A DNA stretch of 64,000 bases from Pannonibacter tanglangensis (GCF_009915685.1 NZ_JAABLP010000002.1), one strand, 5' to 3'. Positions 24,131-33,002 are shown, numbered from the stretch's first letter. A program made the numbers and translations. Notes: a model not told the origin generated them from the sequence alone.

Positions 24131-25501
24131 TCAGGCGATCCAGTTGGCGGACAGGTCGAGGTCGGGACTGGCAACGCCGACAAGGCGCAGGCTGCCTTCC
24201 GACCAGGTGATCAGCGTGTCACGGCCAACAACCCGGACGTCCAGTGGGCCGACATCGAAGGCGAGCTTGTCCCGGCGCAGGTCGAAACCGGAGAGCTGGT
24301 CGTTGCCTGCATCTCCGGCTGCGTAAAGAAACACATCCCGCCCGCTGCCGGCCTGAAACAGGTCATTGCCGGCTCCGCCGTCGACCACATAGCCGGCATT
24401 GCCGAGAACCACGCTGTCGTTGCCGCTGCCGGCATCGACGAGGCCGGAGACCCTGGCGCTCCTGTCCAGCCGGATCTCGTCATTGCCGGCACCCGTCAGG
24501 ATGTCCCCCTGCACGCGGGCACCTGCGCCGATCAGGATCGTGTCGGCACTTGCTCCCGTCAGGATGGCAGCGCCGCTGCCGCCCTTGAGGATGCCGGCGA
24601 CCTGAATGACGCTGGTGGCGAAGTCGCCCGAGACGAGGATCCCGCCGGCGCCGCCCTCGAGCACGCCGCTCTGGTGGACACTCGCCCGTCCCGTCCCGTC
24701 GGTGCCGTCGATGTCACGGACATGGATGCCGATGCCATCGGCGTCGATGCGTCCGGTGTTGCGGATCTCGATGGTGCCCTGGGCTTCGGCGCGGATGCCG
24801 TCGCCGGTCGTGCACAGCGCGCCGCTGTTGGTGACGGTGACACTGGAATTGGCAAGCGCGGCGACCCGGTCGCCGGAGAAGGTGAGATCGACGCGGGCGG
24901 TTGCGAGTATCCCGTCGACATGGTCACCGCCCGTCAGCACGGCTGCCCGGTTGGTGACGAAACTGTTTTCACGGCCCTCGACCATGATCGCACATTCGCC
25001 GGCACGAGCCTCGATCACGCCGCCAGTCATCGAATGGGCATCGCCGGCTGCGGCCTGGGTGCGCAGGGCAAATCCGCGTTCGGAGATCATCACGCCGGTC
25101 GCGGTGACATAGGCGTCCGCCAGCGCCGAGAAGGCCCCGATGGTGCCACCACCCTCGATCTGGGACCGCACGGAGCCGGCGAACGTGACGCGGGCATCGC
25201 CCAGGATCGCGCCGGCGGCAATCAGCTCGTCGACCGGTCCGGCGGGCTGGGGCTCGCCGGGGGGCACCGGAACGGGGAGGGTGACGATCGCGCCGCTGCG
25301 GGCAGTGCTGCTGATCGTGCCGGTGACAGTGACGGTTGCGCTGTCCAGGGAGACCGCGGCAACCGCCAGGGCGGCCGGGGCATCAATCGTCATGCTGCCA
25401 AGGAAATTCAGGGTGGTCGCGGTGTCATAGGTTCCACCGAAGCCCCACACGAATGAGTTCGACTTGTAGTTGAAAATGCCTGCGCGGGAATAGGTGGTCA
25501 T
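24131..25501 (-). CDS. RTX/beta-helix repeat protein, probably type I secreted
   Basis: A 456-residue acidic repeat protein. The middle shows beta-helix-like repeats (for example TVTNSGALCTTGDGIRAEAQ and IEIRNTGRIDADGIGIHV). The C-terminal third has calcium-binding RTX-type nonapeptides: TGAGNDEI, AGSGNDSV, GGAGNDLF and AGSGRDVF. There is no N-terminal signal peptide, as usual for type I secretion substrates, which carry the signal at the C-terminus. Two in-frame upstream starts exist (ATG at 25516 and TTG at 25519), but only the ATG at 25501 has a Shine-Dalgarno sequence (GAGG, 5 nt). It is the first gene of the leftward operon; no type I secretion genes are in the window. Confidence 0.8.
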   Translation of the reverse strand: MTTYSRAGIFNYKSNSFVWGFGGTYDTATTLNFLGSMTIDAPAALAVAAVSLDSATVTVTGTISSTARSGAIVTLPVPVPPGEPQPAGPVDELIAAGAILGDARVTFAGSVRSQIEGGGTIGAFSALADAYVTATGVMISERGFALRTQAAAGDAHSMTGGVIEARAGECAIMVEGRENSFVTNRAAVLTGGDHVDGILATARVDLTFSGDRVAALANSSVTVTNSGALCTTGDGIRAEAQGTIEIRNTGRIDADGIGIHVRDIDGTDGTGRASVHQSGVLEGGAGGILVSGDFATSVIQVAGILKGGSGAAILTGASADTILIGAGARVQGDILTGAGNDEIRLDRSARVSGLVDAGSGNDSVVLGNAGYVVDGGAGNDLFQAGSGRDVFLYAAGDAGNDQLSGFDLRRDKLAFDVGPLDVRVVGRDTLITWSEGSLRLVGVASPDLDLSANWIA

Positions 25502-25540
25502 CAATGCCTCGGACATCAAAAATAATGGTTACACTATCTA

Positions 25541-25569
25541 TTCCTATTTCCGTAACGTTAATGCGTCAA
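25541..25569 (-). promoter_or_regulatory. Candidate promoter of the RTX-FeeM-halogenase operon
   Basis: On the minus strand TTGACG (25569-25564) is followed after 17 nt by TAGGAA (25546-25541). The -35 is good and the -10 is weak. The distance to the start codon at 25501 fits a leader of about 30 nt. Confidence 0.35.
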
Positions 25570-25910
25570 GGGGTGCGCGCGCCCGGTTCTCTCCGGCAAA
25601 GTGTGTCGCCAGGTTTTCCGCGCACGCCTGTCCGAAATCACGGTGCAAAGCCATAGAAACCGGAAAGTAAGCCGTCGTTCCGGCAGGTGTCGGAGCGCAG
25701 GTCAGTCAGACCGTCTGGCGTAAAATCTTTTTTGGGGAACGCGGGCGAGCGGGGGAAGCTGTCGCATCGGTCGGGACCCGCGACGAAACCGCTGAAACAG
25801 GCAGGAAAGGACAGGGCAGAGCCTGTGACCCGGCAGATTTATTGCTGCTCGACAGGCCGGGGGAAGATTGTGAAATCAGGGGTTGCAGAGACAGGCGGAA
25901 GCGTCAAACC

Positions 25911-25935
25911 CTGATAAAAATACCACTGCTATCAG
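25911..25935. promoter_or_regulatory. Dyad upstream of the Rrf2 gene
   Basis: CTGATA (25911-25916) and TATCAG (25930-25935) form an inverted repeat with a 13-nt spacer, about 65 bp before the regulator start. A candidate binding site for the Rrf2 protein. Confidence 0.35.
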
Positions 25936-25999
25936 ATCTGAGGTCCAGCTGGTAACGTCCCTGTCAAGGCATATGCGTATTCGGGAAGGATCCTACCCT

Positions 26000-26461
26000 A
26001 TGGTTGCAAACGACGCTCTGGCCAGAGGGGTTGATCAGCGGTTTTCCGTGGCAGTACACGCAATGTGTGTCCTCTCCTTCCGCTCGCCTCACTTGTCGAG
26101 TGCCGTGTTCGTCGGCGAGAACATCTCGGTCAATCCGCTGATCGTGAAGCGGATCATCGGCGCGATGGTGAAGGCCGGTCTGGCGGAGGCGGTGCTGGGG
26201 GCGCGGGGCGGATATCGCCTCGCCCGGCCGGCCGAGGTGGTGACGCTCTGGGACATCTATTACGCCATCCAGGGCTCCGGGCCTTTCCTGAAGCGGCATG
26301 GCATGCCCGAATCGAACTGCGACGAGGGGCGTGCCATCGACCGGGTGGTCCATGACCTCTACACCGATCTCGATCTCGTCGTGGAAACGCGCCTGAAGCG
26401 CGTCACGCTCGCCAGCATCCTGCAGTCCGCGATGAAGGGCGAGCGCATCCAGCTCCTCTAG
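26000..26461 (+). CDS. Rrf2 family transcriptional regulator
   Basis: A 153-residue regulator of normal Rrf2 length. The N-terminal winged helix reads RFSVAVHAMCVLSF, then ISVNPLIVKRIIGAMVKAGLAEAVLGARGGYRLARP; the GARGGYRLAR wing is the family hallmark. The C-terminal half has only one cysteine (SNCDEG), so an iron-sulfur cluster of the IscR/NsrR type with three cysteines is not supported. AAGGA 9 nt upstream favours the ATG at 26000 over earlier in-frame codons. It is divergent from the RTX-led operon and a plausible regulator of it. Confidence 0.88.
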   Translation: MVANDALARGVDQRFSVAVHAMCVLSFRSPHLSSAVFVGENISVNPLIVKRIIGAMVKAGLAEAVLGARGGYRLARPAEVVTLWDIYYAIQGSGPFLKRHGMPESNCDEGRAIDRVVHDLYTDLDLVVETRLKRVTLASILQSAMKGERIQLL

Positions 26462-26514
26462 GCGCGGCGCGCAAGCCCCCGGATGGCCGGACCCGAAGCC
26501 GGCTGGCGTCGCGG

Positions 26515-27114
26515 TCAGGCCGGTTCGAGATAGATCGTGGGCGCCGGATAGAGGGCGGGCTTTTGCGTGCGGATCACCCGTGCCGTGCGGTGCGGGCGGT
26601 TGCCGGGGCGAGTGTCGAGATAGTGCTGGGTGACCAGCGGGCGGAAGCCCTCGGCGCGCACCCAGTAGTGGATGTGCGATGGACGGGGCCAGTATTCGGC
26701 CGGAAACAGGGACATGACCTCGAAGCGTCCCTCGCTGTCGGCGATCACGGTGCCGCGCATGTCGATCTGGTCGTCGCGGAAATCGCGGTAGTCGCCCTTG
26801 TCCTGGGGATGGTAGCGGCCGCGGCCGTCGGTCTGCCACAGTTCCAGCCGGGCGCCCGGCACCGGGGTCTCGGGCGAAGCCGCATTCATCACCCGGCCAG
26901 CGATCCGCATCGGCTCGCCGGTCTTGCCGAACCGGTTCAGGTTGGTCACGACCGGCGTGTTGCTGATGTAGAACGGCCCTTCCATGTCGCGGGCCGTCGG
27001 GACCATCGCCTCTTCCGCCTCGGCCCAGGTGACCGACAGGCCGAGGCTGGCGGGCACCATGGCGGCATATTGCAGAAACCGGCGGCGTCCGGTCACCTTG
27101 CTCTCATCAGTCAT
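26515..27114 (-). CDS. Intradiol ring-cleavage dioxygenase, Tat-exported
   Basis: A 199-residue member of the protocatechuate 3,4-dioxygenase/catechol 1,2-dioxygenase fold. It begins with a twin-arginine signal (TGRRRFLQYAAMVPASLGL), so the enzyme is probably periplasmic. Iron ligands are visible as the tyrosine of GRGRYHPQD and Tyr/His/His in AEYWPRPSHIHYW; VPGARLELWQTDGRG is the conserved beta strand. The start at 27114 follows GGAGAGG at 10 nt. Exported intradiol-like dioxygenases are a recognised but poorly characterised subgroup, so the aromatic substrate is uncertain. A 12-bp minisatellite lies just upstream. Confidence 0.88.
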   Translation of the reverse strand: MTDESKVTGRRRFLQYAAMVPASLGLSVTWAEAEEAMVPTARDMEGPFYISNTPVVTNLNRFGKTGEPMRIAGRVMNAASPETPVPGARLELWQTDGRGRYHPQDKGDYRDFRDDQIDMRGTVIADSEGRFEVMSLFPAEYWPRPSHIHYWVRAEGFRPLVTQHYLDTRPGNRPHRTARVIRTQKPALYPAPTIYLEPA

Positions 27115-27129
27115 GCGGCTGGCCTCTCC

Positions 27130-27165
27130 TCGGCGGTCCTGTCGGCAGTCCTCTCGGCGGTGCGC
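27130..27165 (+). repeat. 12-bp tandem repeat
   Basis: Three units: TCGGCGGTCCTG, TCGGCAGTCCTC, TCGGCGGTGCGC. It lies between the dioxygenase start and the aminopeptidase stop, in a 211-bp spacer. Confidence 0.75.
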
Positions 27166-27325
27166 CCGGCTGGCACGCCGTGGCGGGGAGGATCCCGCCG
27201 GGGCCTGCCGTCCGGCACCGTCCCGCAGACATGGGCAGCACCGGCTTCCGTTTCCAGCCCCGTCCACTTCACGCCCGCGTGTGCTGGCGCGCTGGGTGCA
27301 CGCTCCGGATGGCCGCCGATGCCGG

Positions 27326-29167
27326 TCAGCCGGCGGGGGGTGTCCCGGGGGCGGTCCCAAGCGCAGCCCCAAGCGCGGCACAGCTCTGCTGCAGCCAGGA
27401 GGCCGCGGCGGGGCTGACGCGATCCTGCAGCGTCGACCGGACCCGCGCGTGATAGGTGTCGAGCCAGTCGGTCTCGGCCTGGCTGAGACCAGCCGCATCG
27501 AGCATGTCGGTCTGGATCGGCGCGAGGGTCAGGGTGTGGAACTCGAGGAAGCCGTCCTCGGCCTCGCGGATCTCGAACAGGTTCTCGATGCGGATGCCGT
27601 AGTCGCCTGCCACGTAGTGGCCCGGTTCGATGGACAGGACCATGCCGGGCTGCAGGTCGATCGGGTTGAAGGGCCGGCCGATGCGCTGCGGCTGTTCATG
27701 CACGGACAGGCGGTGGCCGATGCCGTGGCCGGTGCCGTGGTCATAGTCGAGACCGAGGTCCCAGAGTGGCCGGCGGCAGATCGCGTCGAGGTGATGCCCC
27801 TGCGTGCCCTTGGGAAAGCGGGCCGTGGCAAGCGCATGAAACGCCCGGAACACGGCGGTATAGGCACGGCGGTACTGAGGCGAGACCGGACCGAAGGCAT
27901 AGCTGCGGGTGGCGTCGGTGGTTCCGGTCAGATACTGGCCGCCGCTGTCGAGGAGATAGGTCTGATCCGGCATGATGTGGCCCTGGCTGGCCGGATCGGC
28001 GGCGTAATGGCACATGGCGGCGTTGCCGGCGGCAGCGGAGATCGAGCGGAAGCTCTCGCTGAGAAATCCCGGTTGGCGCCGCCGGAACTCCAGGATGGCG
28101 GCTTCCGCCTCCAGCTCGCTCAGGGGATCGGCGGCGCGCGCGCGCTCCGGCACCATCCGGGCCAGCCAGGCGCCGAATTCCACCCAGGCGGCCCCGTCGG
28201 CCACATGGCAATCGCGCAGCCCCTCCAGTTCAGTCCGGTTCTTCACCGCCTTCTCCAGCGTCAGGGCGCTGAGCCTCGGGATCACCTCCGCCCCGAGGTC
28301 CCGGATCAGGAGCGTGACGGCGGCCGGTGAGAAATCGGGGTCGACAGCAACCCGGTCTGCCGCCGTCAGGCTGTCCCGCAGATGAGGCAGGAAGGCCGGC
28401 ATCGGATGAACGCGGACCCAGCCGGGCAGACCGTCGGCCAGTCCGGCCTCGAACTTGTCCCGGTCCACGAACCAGTCCGCCCTGCCGTCCCTGGCAACAA
28501 GCAGGAAGGACTGGGGCATGGGATTGAAGCGGACATCGTCGCCGCGCACGTTGAGGAACCAGGCGATGTTGTCCGGCTGGGTCTCAACGTGATGACTGGC
28601 GCCGATCCGGGCCATGTCGGCGCGCAGCCAGTCGCGCTTTTCCAGGGTCGAGCGGCCGGCGAACTGCAGCGGGAAGGCGGAAATGCGGCCCTGCGGCGGT
28701 GCCGGCTGACGGGTCCAGATCCGGTCGACGAGATTGCCCTCGGTCACGACCATCCGGACGGCGACGGGCGTCAGCGCGGCTTCATAGCGGGTCAGCCAGG
28801 CGGGCGGCAGCAGCATGGCGTCATAGCCCACGCGCCAGCCGGGCGATGCGACGTCGGCCAGCCAGTGTTCCGGCGGCTCCGTGTGCAGGTGCAGGCGCTC
28901 GATGCCGTGGCCGCCACATTGCCGCTCTGCCTGCACGGTGTAGCGGCCATCGACAAAGAGGGCGGTCCGGTCATGCGTCACGATGGCAACGCCGGCCGAT
29001 CCGGTGAAACCGGTCAGGTAGGCCAGCCGCTCGTCATGCGGGGCGATGTATTCGCCCTGGTGCGCGTCGAAGCGCGGCACGACCAGGGCCTCGAGCCCGT
29101 CGCGGGCCATTTCCCGGCGTAGGGCGGCAAGGCGGGCGGCAACGGCAGGCAGGTCAAAGGCGTTCAT
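27326..29167 (-). CDS. Xaa-Pro aminopeptidase (M24B)
   Basis: A 613-residue three-domain aminopeptidase P that removes N-terminal residues preceding proline. It matches the long XPNPEP1-like form, with two creatinase-like domains (about 1-300) and a C-terminal pita-bread domain. Dinuclear metal ligands are present: Asp in LLDSGGQY, Asp in GTTDATR, His in GTGHGIGHRLSVHE, Glu in SIEPGHY and Glu in IRIENLFEI. No signal peptide. Its start overlaps the end of the upstream ABC ATPase by 14 bp, so it belongs to the oligopeptide transport operon and would process imported proline-containing peptides. Confidence 0.95.
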   Translation of the reverse strand: MNAFDLPAVAARLAALRREMARDGLEALVVPRFDAHQGEYIAPHDERLAYLTGFTGSAGVAIVTHDRTALFVDGRYTVQAERQCGGHGIERLHLHTEPPEHWLADVASPGWRVGYDAMLLPPAWLTRYEAALTPVAVRMVVTEGNLVDRIWTRQPAPPQGRISAFPLQFAGRSTLEKRDWLRADMARIGASHHVETQPDNIAWFLNVRGDDVRFNPMPQSFLLVARDGRADWFVDRDKFEAGLADGLPGWVRVHPMPAFLPHLRDSLTAADRVAVDPDFSPAAVTLLIRDLGAEVIPRLSALTLEKAVKNRTELEGLRDCHVADGAAWVEFGAWLARMVPERARAADPLSELEAEAAILEFRRRQPGFLSESFRSISAAAGNAAMCHYAADPASQGHIMPDQTYLLDSGGQYLTGTTDATRSYAFGPVSPQYRRAYTAVFRAFHALATARFPKGTQGHHLDAICRRPLWDLGLDYDHGTGHGIGHRLSVHEQPQRIGRPFNPIDLQPGMVLSIEPGHYVAGDYGIRIENLFEIREAEDGFLEFHTLTLAPIQTDMLDAAGLSQAETDWLDTYHARVRSTLQDRVSPAAASWLQQSCAALGAALGTAPGTPPAG

Positions 29168-30155
29168 GTGCAATCTCTTCGATGTGATGACAGGCGGCCG
29201 CGCCGCCGGTGGCGAGCGGCCGCAGCGCCGGCACTTCGGCCGAACAGCGGGGCGAGCGGTGCGGGCAACGGACGTGGAAGGCACAGCCGCCGGGCACGTC
29301 CAGCGGCGAGGGAAGCTCGCCTTCCAGGTGGGTGCGGTTGCCGCGCTCGGCCGGATCGAGCGATGGGGCCGCCGACAGCAGCGCGCGGGAATAGGGATGC
29401 ACCGGATCCCTGAACAGCGTCTCGCTGTCCCCGATCTCGACAATCCGGCCGAGATAGATCACCGCCACCCGGTGCGAGATATGGCGCACCAGACGCAGGT
29501 CATGCGCCACGAACAGGATCGTCAGATCGAGCCGCGCCTGCAGGTCCAGAAGCAGGTTGACGATCTGCGCCTGGACCGAGACATCCAGCGCCGAGACGAG
29601 TTCGTCGGCGATCAGGATCTCGGGTTCGACGGCAAGGGCGCGGGCAATGGCGATCCGCTGGCGCTGGCCGCCGGAAAACGCATGCGGCAGCTTGTGGGCG
29701 GCATCCTGCGGCAGGCGGACGAGATCGAGAAGCTCGGCCACGCGGGCGGGGACATCGCCTGCCGGGCAGATCCGGTGCACCCGCAGCGCTTCGGCCAGGA
29801 TCTCGCCCGTCGTCATGCGCGGGTTCAGGGACGAATACGGGTCCTGGAACATCATCTGGACGCGGCGGTTGAAGCTGCGGTCGCGGCGCTGGTCCGGGGC
29901 GAAGATGTCCTTGCCGTGAAAATGGATCGAGCCGCCGGTGGGCGCATTGAGCCGGACGATGCAGCGGGCGAGTGTCGACTTGCCACAGCCGGATTCGCCC
30001 ACGACGCCAAGCGTTTCCCCGCGCCGCAGGGTCAGCGTGACGCCGTTGAGGGCGTTGACCTGCCGGACGGGCGCGCGCCGGATCAGGTTAGGCAGGCTGC
30101 GGCCGACCGGAAAGGACAGGCGCAGGTCGCGGATTTCAAGCACGGGGTCACTCAT
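29154..30155 (-). CDS. Oligopeptide ABC transporter ATP-binding protein (DppF/OppF-like)
   Basis: A 333-residue ATPase. Walker A GESGCGKST (53-61), Q-loop MMFQDPYSSLNPR, signature FSGGQRQRIAIARAL, Walker B ILIADELVSALDVS and H-loop VAHDLR are all present; the usual ADEP reads ADEL. The C-terminal oligopeptide-transporter extension has the cysteine pattern CAFHVRCPHRSPRCSAEVP, which can hold an Fe-S cluster in relatives. ATGA overlap with the partner ATPase upstream. Confidence 0.95.
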   Translation of the reverse strand: MSDPVLEIRDLRLSFPVGRSLPNLIRRAPVRQVNALNGVTLTLRRGETLGVVGESGCGKSTLARCIVRLNAPTGGSIHFHGKDIFAPDQRRDRSFNRRVQMMFQDPYSSLNPRMTTGEILAEALRVHRICPAGDVPARVAELLDLVRLPQDAAHKLPHAFSGGQRQRIAIARALAVEPEILIADELVSALDVSVQAQIVNLLLDLQARLDLTILFVAHDLRLVRHISHRVAVIYLGRIVEIGDSETLFRDPVHPYSRALLSAAPSLDPAERGNRTHLEGELPSPLDVPGGCAFHVRCPHRSPRCSAEVPALRPLATGGAAACHHIEEIAHERL

Positions 30156-31153
30156 GGGGCAACCGGTCCCTCGGCAGGCTGGAGGTCGCAGCGGAAGCAG
30201 GCGGCCTTGCGGCCGTCGGCGGCGGGGGCGAGGGCGGGGCGGGCCGTGGTGCAGGCCGGATCGCTGACCGGACAACGTGGTTGATAGGCACAGCCCGGCG
30301 GCAGATGTGTCAGACCGGGCGGGGTTCCCGGGATCGTGTAGAGCGGGCTGCGCGGCGCGACGTCCTGCGGCACCGAGCGCATCAGGCCGATGGTGTAGGG
30401 ATGGAGCGGCGCCCGCAGCACATCACGGACATTGCCTTCCTCCACCACCCGGCCGGCATACATGACCGCGACCCGGTCGCAGGTCTGCGCCACCACGCCG
30501 AGATCATGGGTGACGAGGATGACGCCCATGTCGAAGTCGCGGGCGAGCGCCAGGATCAGGTCTAGGATCTGGGCCTGAATGGTCACATCAAGCGCGGTCG
30601 TCGGCTCGTCGGCGAGCAGCAGGCGGGGCCGCACGGCCAGCGCAATCGCGATCATCACCCGCTGCCGCATGCCGCCGGAAAACTGATGCGGATAGCTGTC
30701 CAGCCGGGAGGCGGCGGCCGGGATGCCGACCATATCGAGCATCTCGATGGCCCGCGCCTTGCGCTCGCTGCGCGACAGGGACGTGTGGGCCTTGAGGCTC
30801 TCCGTGATCTGCAGGCCGACCGGCAGCAGCGGGTTGAGCGCGGTCATCGGCTCCTGGAAGATCATGGCAATGTCCTTGCCACGGATCTGGCGCAGGGCCG
30901 GCTCATTGAGCGCCAGGAGATCCTGTCCCTTCCAGCGGACCGCACCGTCGATCCGGCCATAACGGCGGGTGAGACCGAGGATCGAGCGCAGCGTCACGCT
31001 CTTGCCCGAGCCGCTTTCGCCGACCAGCCCGAGCACCTCGCCGGGGGCGAGGGTGAAGCTGACATCGCGCACGGCCGGCAGCGCGGCGGCGCCAACGGGG
31101 AAGGTGACGGAGAGGTTGCTGACCTCGAGATGAGGGGAGGTGGTGCCGGACAT
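30152..31153 (-). CDS. Oligopeptide ABC transporter ATP-binding protein (DppD/OppD-like)
   Basis: A 333-residue ATPase with Walker A GESGSGKSV, Q-loop MIFQEPMTALNPL, signature FSGGMRQRVMIAIAL, Walker B LLADEPTTALDVT, H-loop VTHDLG and the C-terminal CAYQPRCPVSDPAC motif. Two start codons compete: the ATG at 31159 would give an ATGA overlap with the permease, but GAGAGG ends immediately before it. The same GAGAGG is correctly placed (6 nt) for the ATG at 31153, which is chosen. Pairs with the DppF-like subunit. Confidence 0.95.
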   Translation of the reverse strand: MSGTTSPHLEVSNLSVTFPVGAAALPAVRDVSFTLAPGEVLGLVGESGSGKSVTLRSILGLTRRYGRIDGAVRWKGQDLLALNEPALRQIRGKDIAMIFQEPMTALNPLLPVGLQITESLKAHTSLSRSERKARAIEMLDMVGIPAAASRLDSYPHQFSGGMRQRVMIAIALAVRPRLLLADEPTTALDVTIQAQILDLILALARDFDMGVILVTHDLGVVAQTCDRVAVMYAGRVVEEGNVRDVLRAPLHPYTIGLMRSVPQDVAPRSPLYTIPGTPPGLTHLPPGCAYQPRCPVSDPACTTARPALAPAADGRKAACFRCDLQPAEGPVAP

Positions 31154-31155
31154 GA

Positions 31156-32034
31156 TCATCCTCTCGGCCGCAGGAGATCTGCAAGGCCATCGCCGATGAG
31201 CGAAAAGCCCAGGCCCGTCAGCACGATGGCAATCCCCGGCATCAGGCTGAGCCACCAGGCGGTGGTGACGAAGTTGCGCCCTTCGGCAATCAGCACGCCC
31301 CATTCGGCCTGCGGCGGCTGCGCGCCAAGCCCGAGATAGCCGAGAGAGCTGCCAAGCAGGATGGCAAGCGCCATGTCGGTCATCCAGTAGACGATGACAG
31401 GGGTGATCGCGTTGGGCAGGAGGTGGCGGAAGATGATGCGCAGGTCGGAATAGCCCATGACGATACCGGCTGCGGCGTAGTCGCTGGCCTTCTGCGAGAT
31501 GATCTCGGCCCGCATCAGCCGGGCATAGTAGACCCAGCCGACCAGCGTGATGGCGATATACATGTTGACGAGGCCGGGCCCCAGCACCGCAACCACGGCA
31601 ATGACAAGGACGAGGAACGGGAAGGTGATGATCGCATCGACGAACCGGCCGAAAATGATGTCGGCCAGGCCGCGGTAATAGCCGACCAGCGCCCCGACCA
31701 CGACGCCGATGACGAGGGCAAAGACCGTGGCGAGCACCGCCATCTGCATGTTGACCGAATAGGCCCAGATGACGCGCGAAAAGGCATCACGGCCGAGCAT
31801 GTCGGTGCCGAAGGGATGCGCGAGGCTCGGCGGCTGGCGCATGGCCGCCACATTGATCGCGTTGGGATCATGCGGGGCAAAGAAGCCGGGGAAGAGGGCC
31901 AGCAGCGTCGACAGGGCAATGATGCCGACGCCGGCCATCAGCCCGGGCTTGGCGAGGGCAGCGCGCAGAAGCTCGCGGCTGCGGCCTGTCCGTGTCGGCG
32001 GGAGGGGAGCGGAAACAGGGGAAGCCGGTGTCAT
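31156..32034 (-). CDS. Oligopeptide ABC transporter permease (DppC-like)
   Basis: A 292-residue inner-membrane permease with an N-terminal cytoplasmic segment, one helix, the periplasmic APHDPN...HPFGTDMLGRDAFSRV region typical of DppC/OppC, then the BPD transmembrane domain with the EAA-like loop YAAAGIVMGYSDLRIIFRHLLPN. ATGA overlap with the DppB-like gene upstream. Confidence 0.95.
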   Translation of the reverse strand: MTPASPVSAPLPPTRTGRSRELLRAALAKPGLMAGVGIIALSTLLALFPGFFAPHDPNAINVAAMRQPPSLAHPFGTDMLGRDAFSRVIWAYSVNMQMAVLATVFALVIGVVVGALVGYYRGLADIIFGRFVDAIITFPFLVLVIAVVAVLGPGLVNMYIAITLVGWVYYARLMRAEIISQKASDYAAAGIVMGYSDLRIIFRHLLPNAITPVIVYWMTDMALAILLGSSLGYLGLGAQPPQAEWGVLIAEGRNFVTTAWWLSLMPGIAIVLTGLGFSLIGDGLADLLRPRG

Positions 32035-32972
32035 GACAGGCGCAGTCTCGGATCAAGCCAGCTCTGGATCAGGTCGGTCATCAGGAAGACCAGTGTGACC
32101 AGCACGGCGAAGGTGAGGGTGAGGCCCTGGATCAGGGCATAGTCACGGCCAAAGATGGCATCGAGCATCAGCCGCCCGACGCCCGGGACGCCGAAGACGG
32201 TCTCCGTGACTAGCGTTCCGCTCATCAGGTTGCCGATGGACAGGCCCAGCAGCGTGATCGTGGAGATGAGGGCGTTGCGCAGCACGTGACGCCCGAGGAC
32301 AAGACGCAGCGGCAGGCCCTTGGCACGGGCGAACTGCACATATTCCGCATCGAGCACCTCGATGATGGCGGCGCGCAGGTTCCGCATCAGGATGGCGGAG
32401 GTGTAGAGCGCCACGGTCATGGCTGGCAGGAACAGGTGATAGAGGTTGTCTGCCAGCCCCTTGCCATAGCCACCGACCGGAAAGAGCCGCAGCTGCGCGG
32501 CCAGAAACGTCAGCAGCAACAGGCCGATGTAGAACACCGGCATCGACAGGCCGACCTGGAACACGGCGCGGATGACGGTGTCGGGCCAGCGGCCGCGATT
32601 GAGGGCGGCGACGAAGGCGAGCGGTCCGGCAATCAGGATGGCCAGGGACACGGAATAGACCGTCAGGAAGACAGTGGCCGGAAGGCGCGACAGGATCACG
32701 TCCCAGACCGGCGCCCGCAGCATCACCGATGTCCCGAGATCCCCGCCGAGGATGGATCGCACGAACAGCATGAACTGGGTGGCCAGCGGCGCGTTGAGGC
32801 CGAGCCGTTCCCGGAAGGCCGCAAGCTCGGCATCGGAGGCCTTGTCGCCGAGCAGGGCAATCGCCGGATCGCCCGGCAAGAGCCGGACCAGCAGGAAAAT
32901 GATGACCATGACCAGAAGAAAGGTCGGCACCAGCAGCAGAAGCCGGTTCAGGAGATATCGAAGGGGAGCCAT
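32031..32972 (-). CDS. Oligopeptide ABC transporter permease (DppB-like)
   Basis: A 313-residue permease of usual DppB length. First helix LLNRLLLLVPTFLLVMVIIF, then LLPGDPAIALLGDKAS and the coupling loop YVQFARAKGLPLRLVLGRHVLRNAL. GGGAG-type Shine-Dalgarno is not evident and the longer open frame to 33044 crosses a strong stem-loop, so the ATG at 32972 is used. Follows the binding-protein gene after an 81-bp spacer that carries the stem-loop. Confidence 0.94.
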   Translation of the reverse strand: MAPLRYLLNRLLLLVPTFLLVMVIIFLLVRLLPGDPAIALLGDKASDAELAAFRERLGLNAPLATQFMLFVRSILGGDLGTSVMLRAPVWDVILSRLPATVFLTVYSVSLAILIAGPLAFVAALNRGRWPDTVIRAVFQVGLSMPVFYIGLLLLTFLAAQLRLFPVGGYGKGLADNLYHLFLPAMTVALYTSAILMRNLRAAIIEVLDAEYVQFARAKGLPLRLVLGRHVLRNALISTITLLGLSIGNLMSGTLVTETVFGVPGVGRLMLDAIFGRDYALIQGLTLTFAVLVTLVFLMTDLIQSWLDPRLRLS

Positions 32973-33002
32973 TGACGTTCCATGGATGGGGTCGGACGAG
33001 GA

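Larger units (their letters stand above)
25502..25999. other. Divergent regulatory region, RTX operon/Rrf2 gene
   Basis: About 500 bp with no supported gene. It holds the candidate leftward promoter (25541-25569) and the dyad at 25911-25935, and presumably the promoter of the rightward regulator. It is less GC-rich close to the RTX start. Confidence 0.5.

Noticed and set aside
26000..26461. Fe-S cluster in the Rrf2 regulator (IscR/NsrR type)
   Set aside because: Only one suitable cysteine is present, while the cluster needs three.
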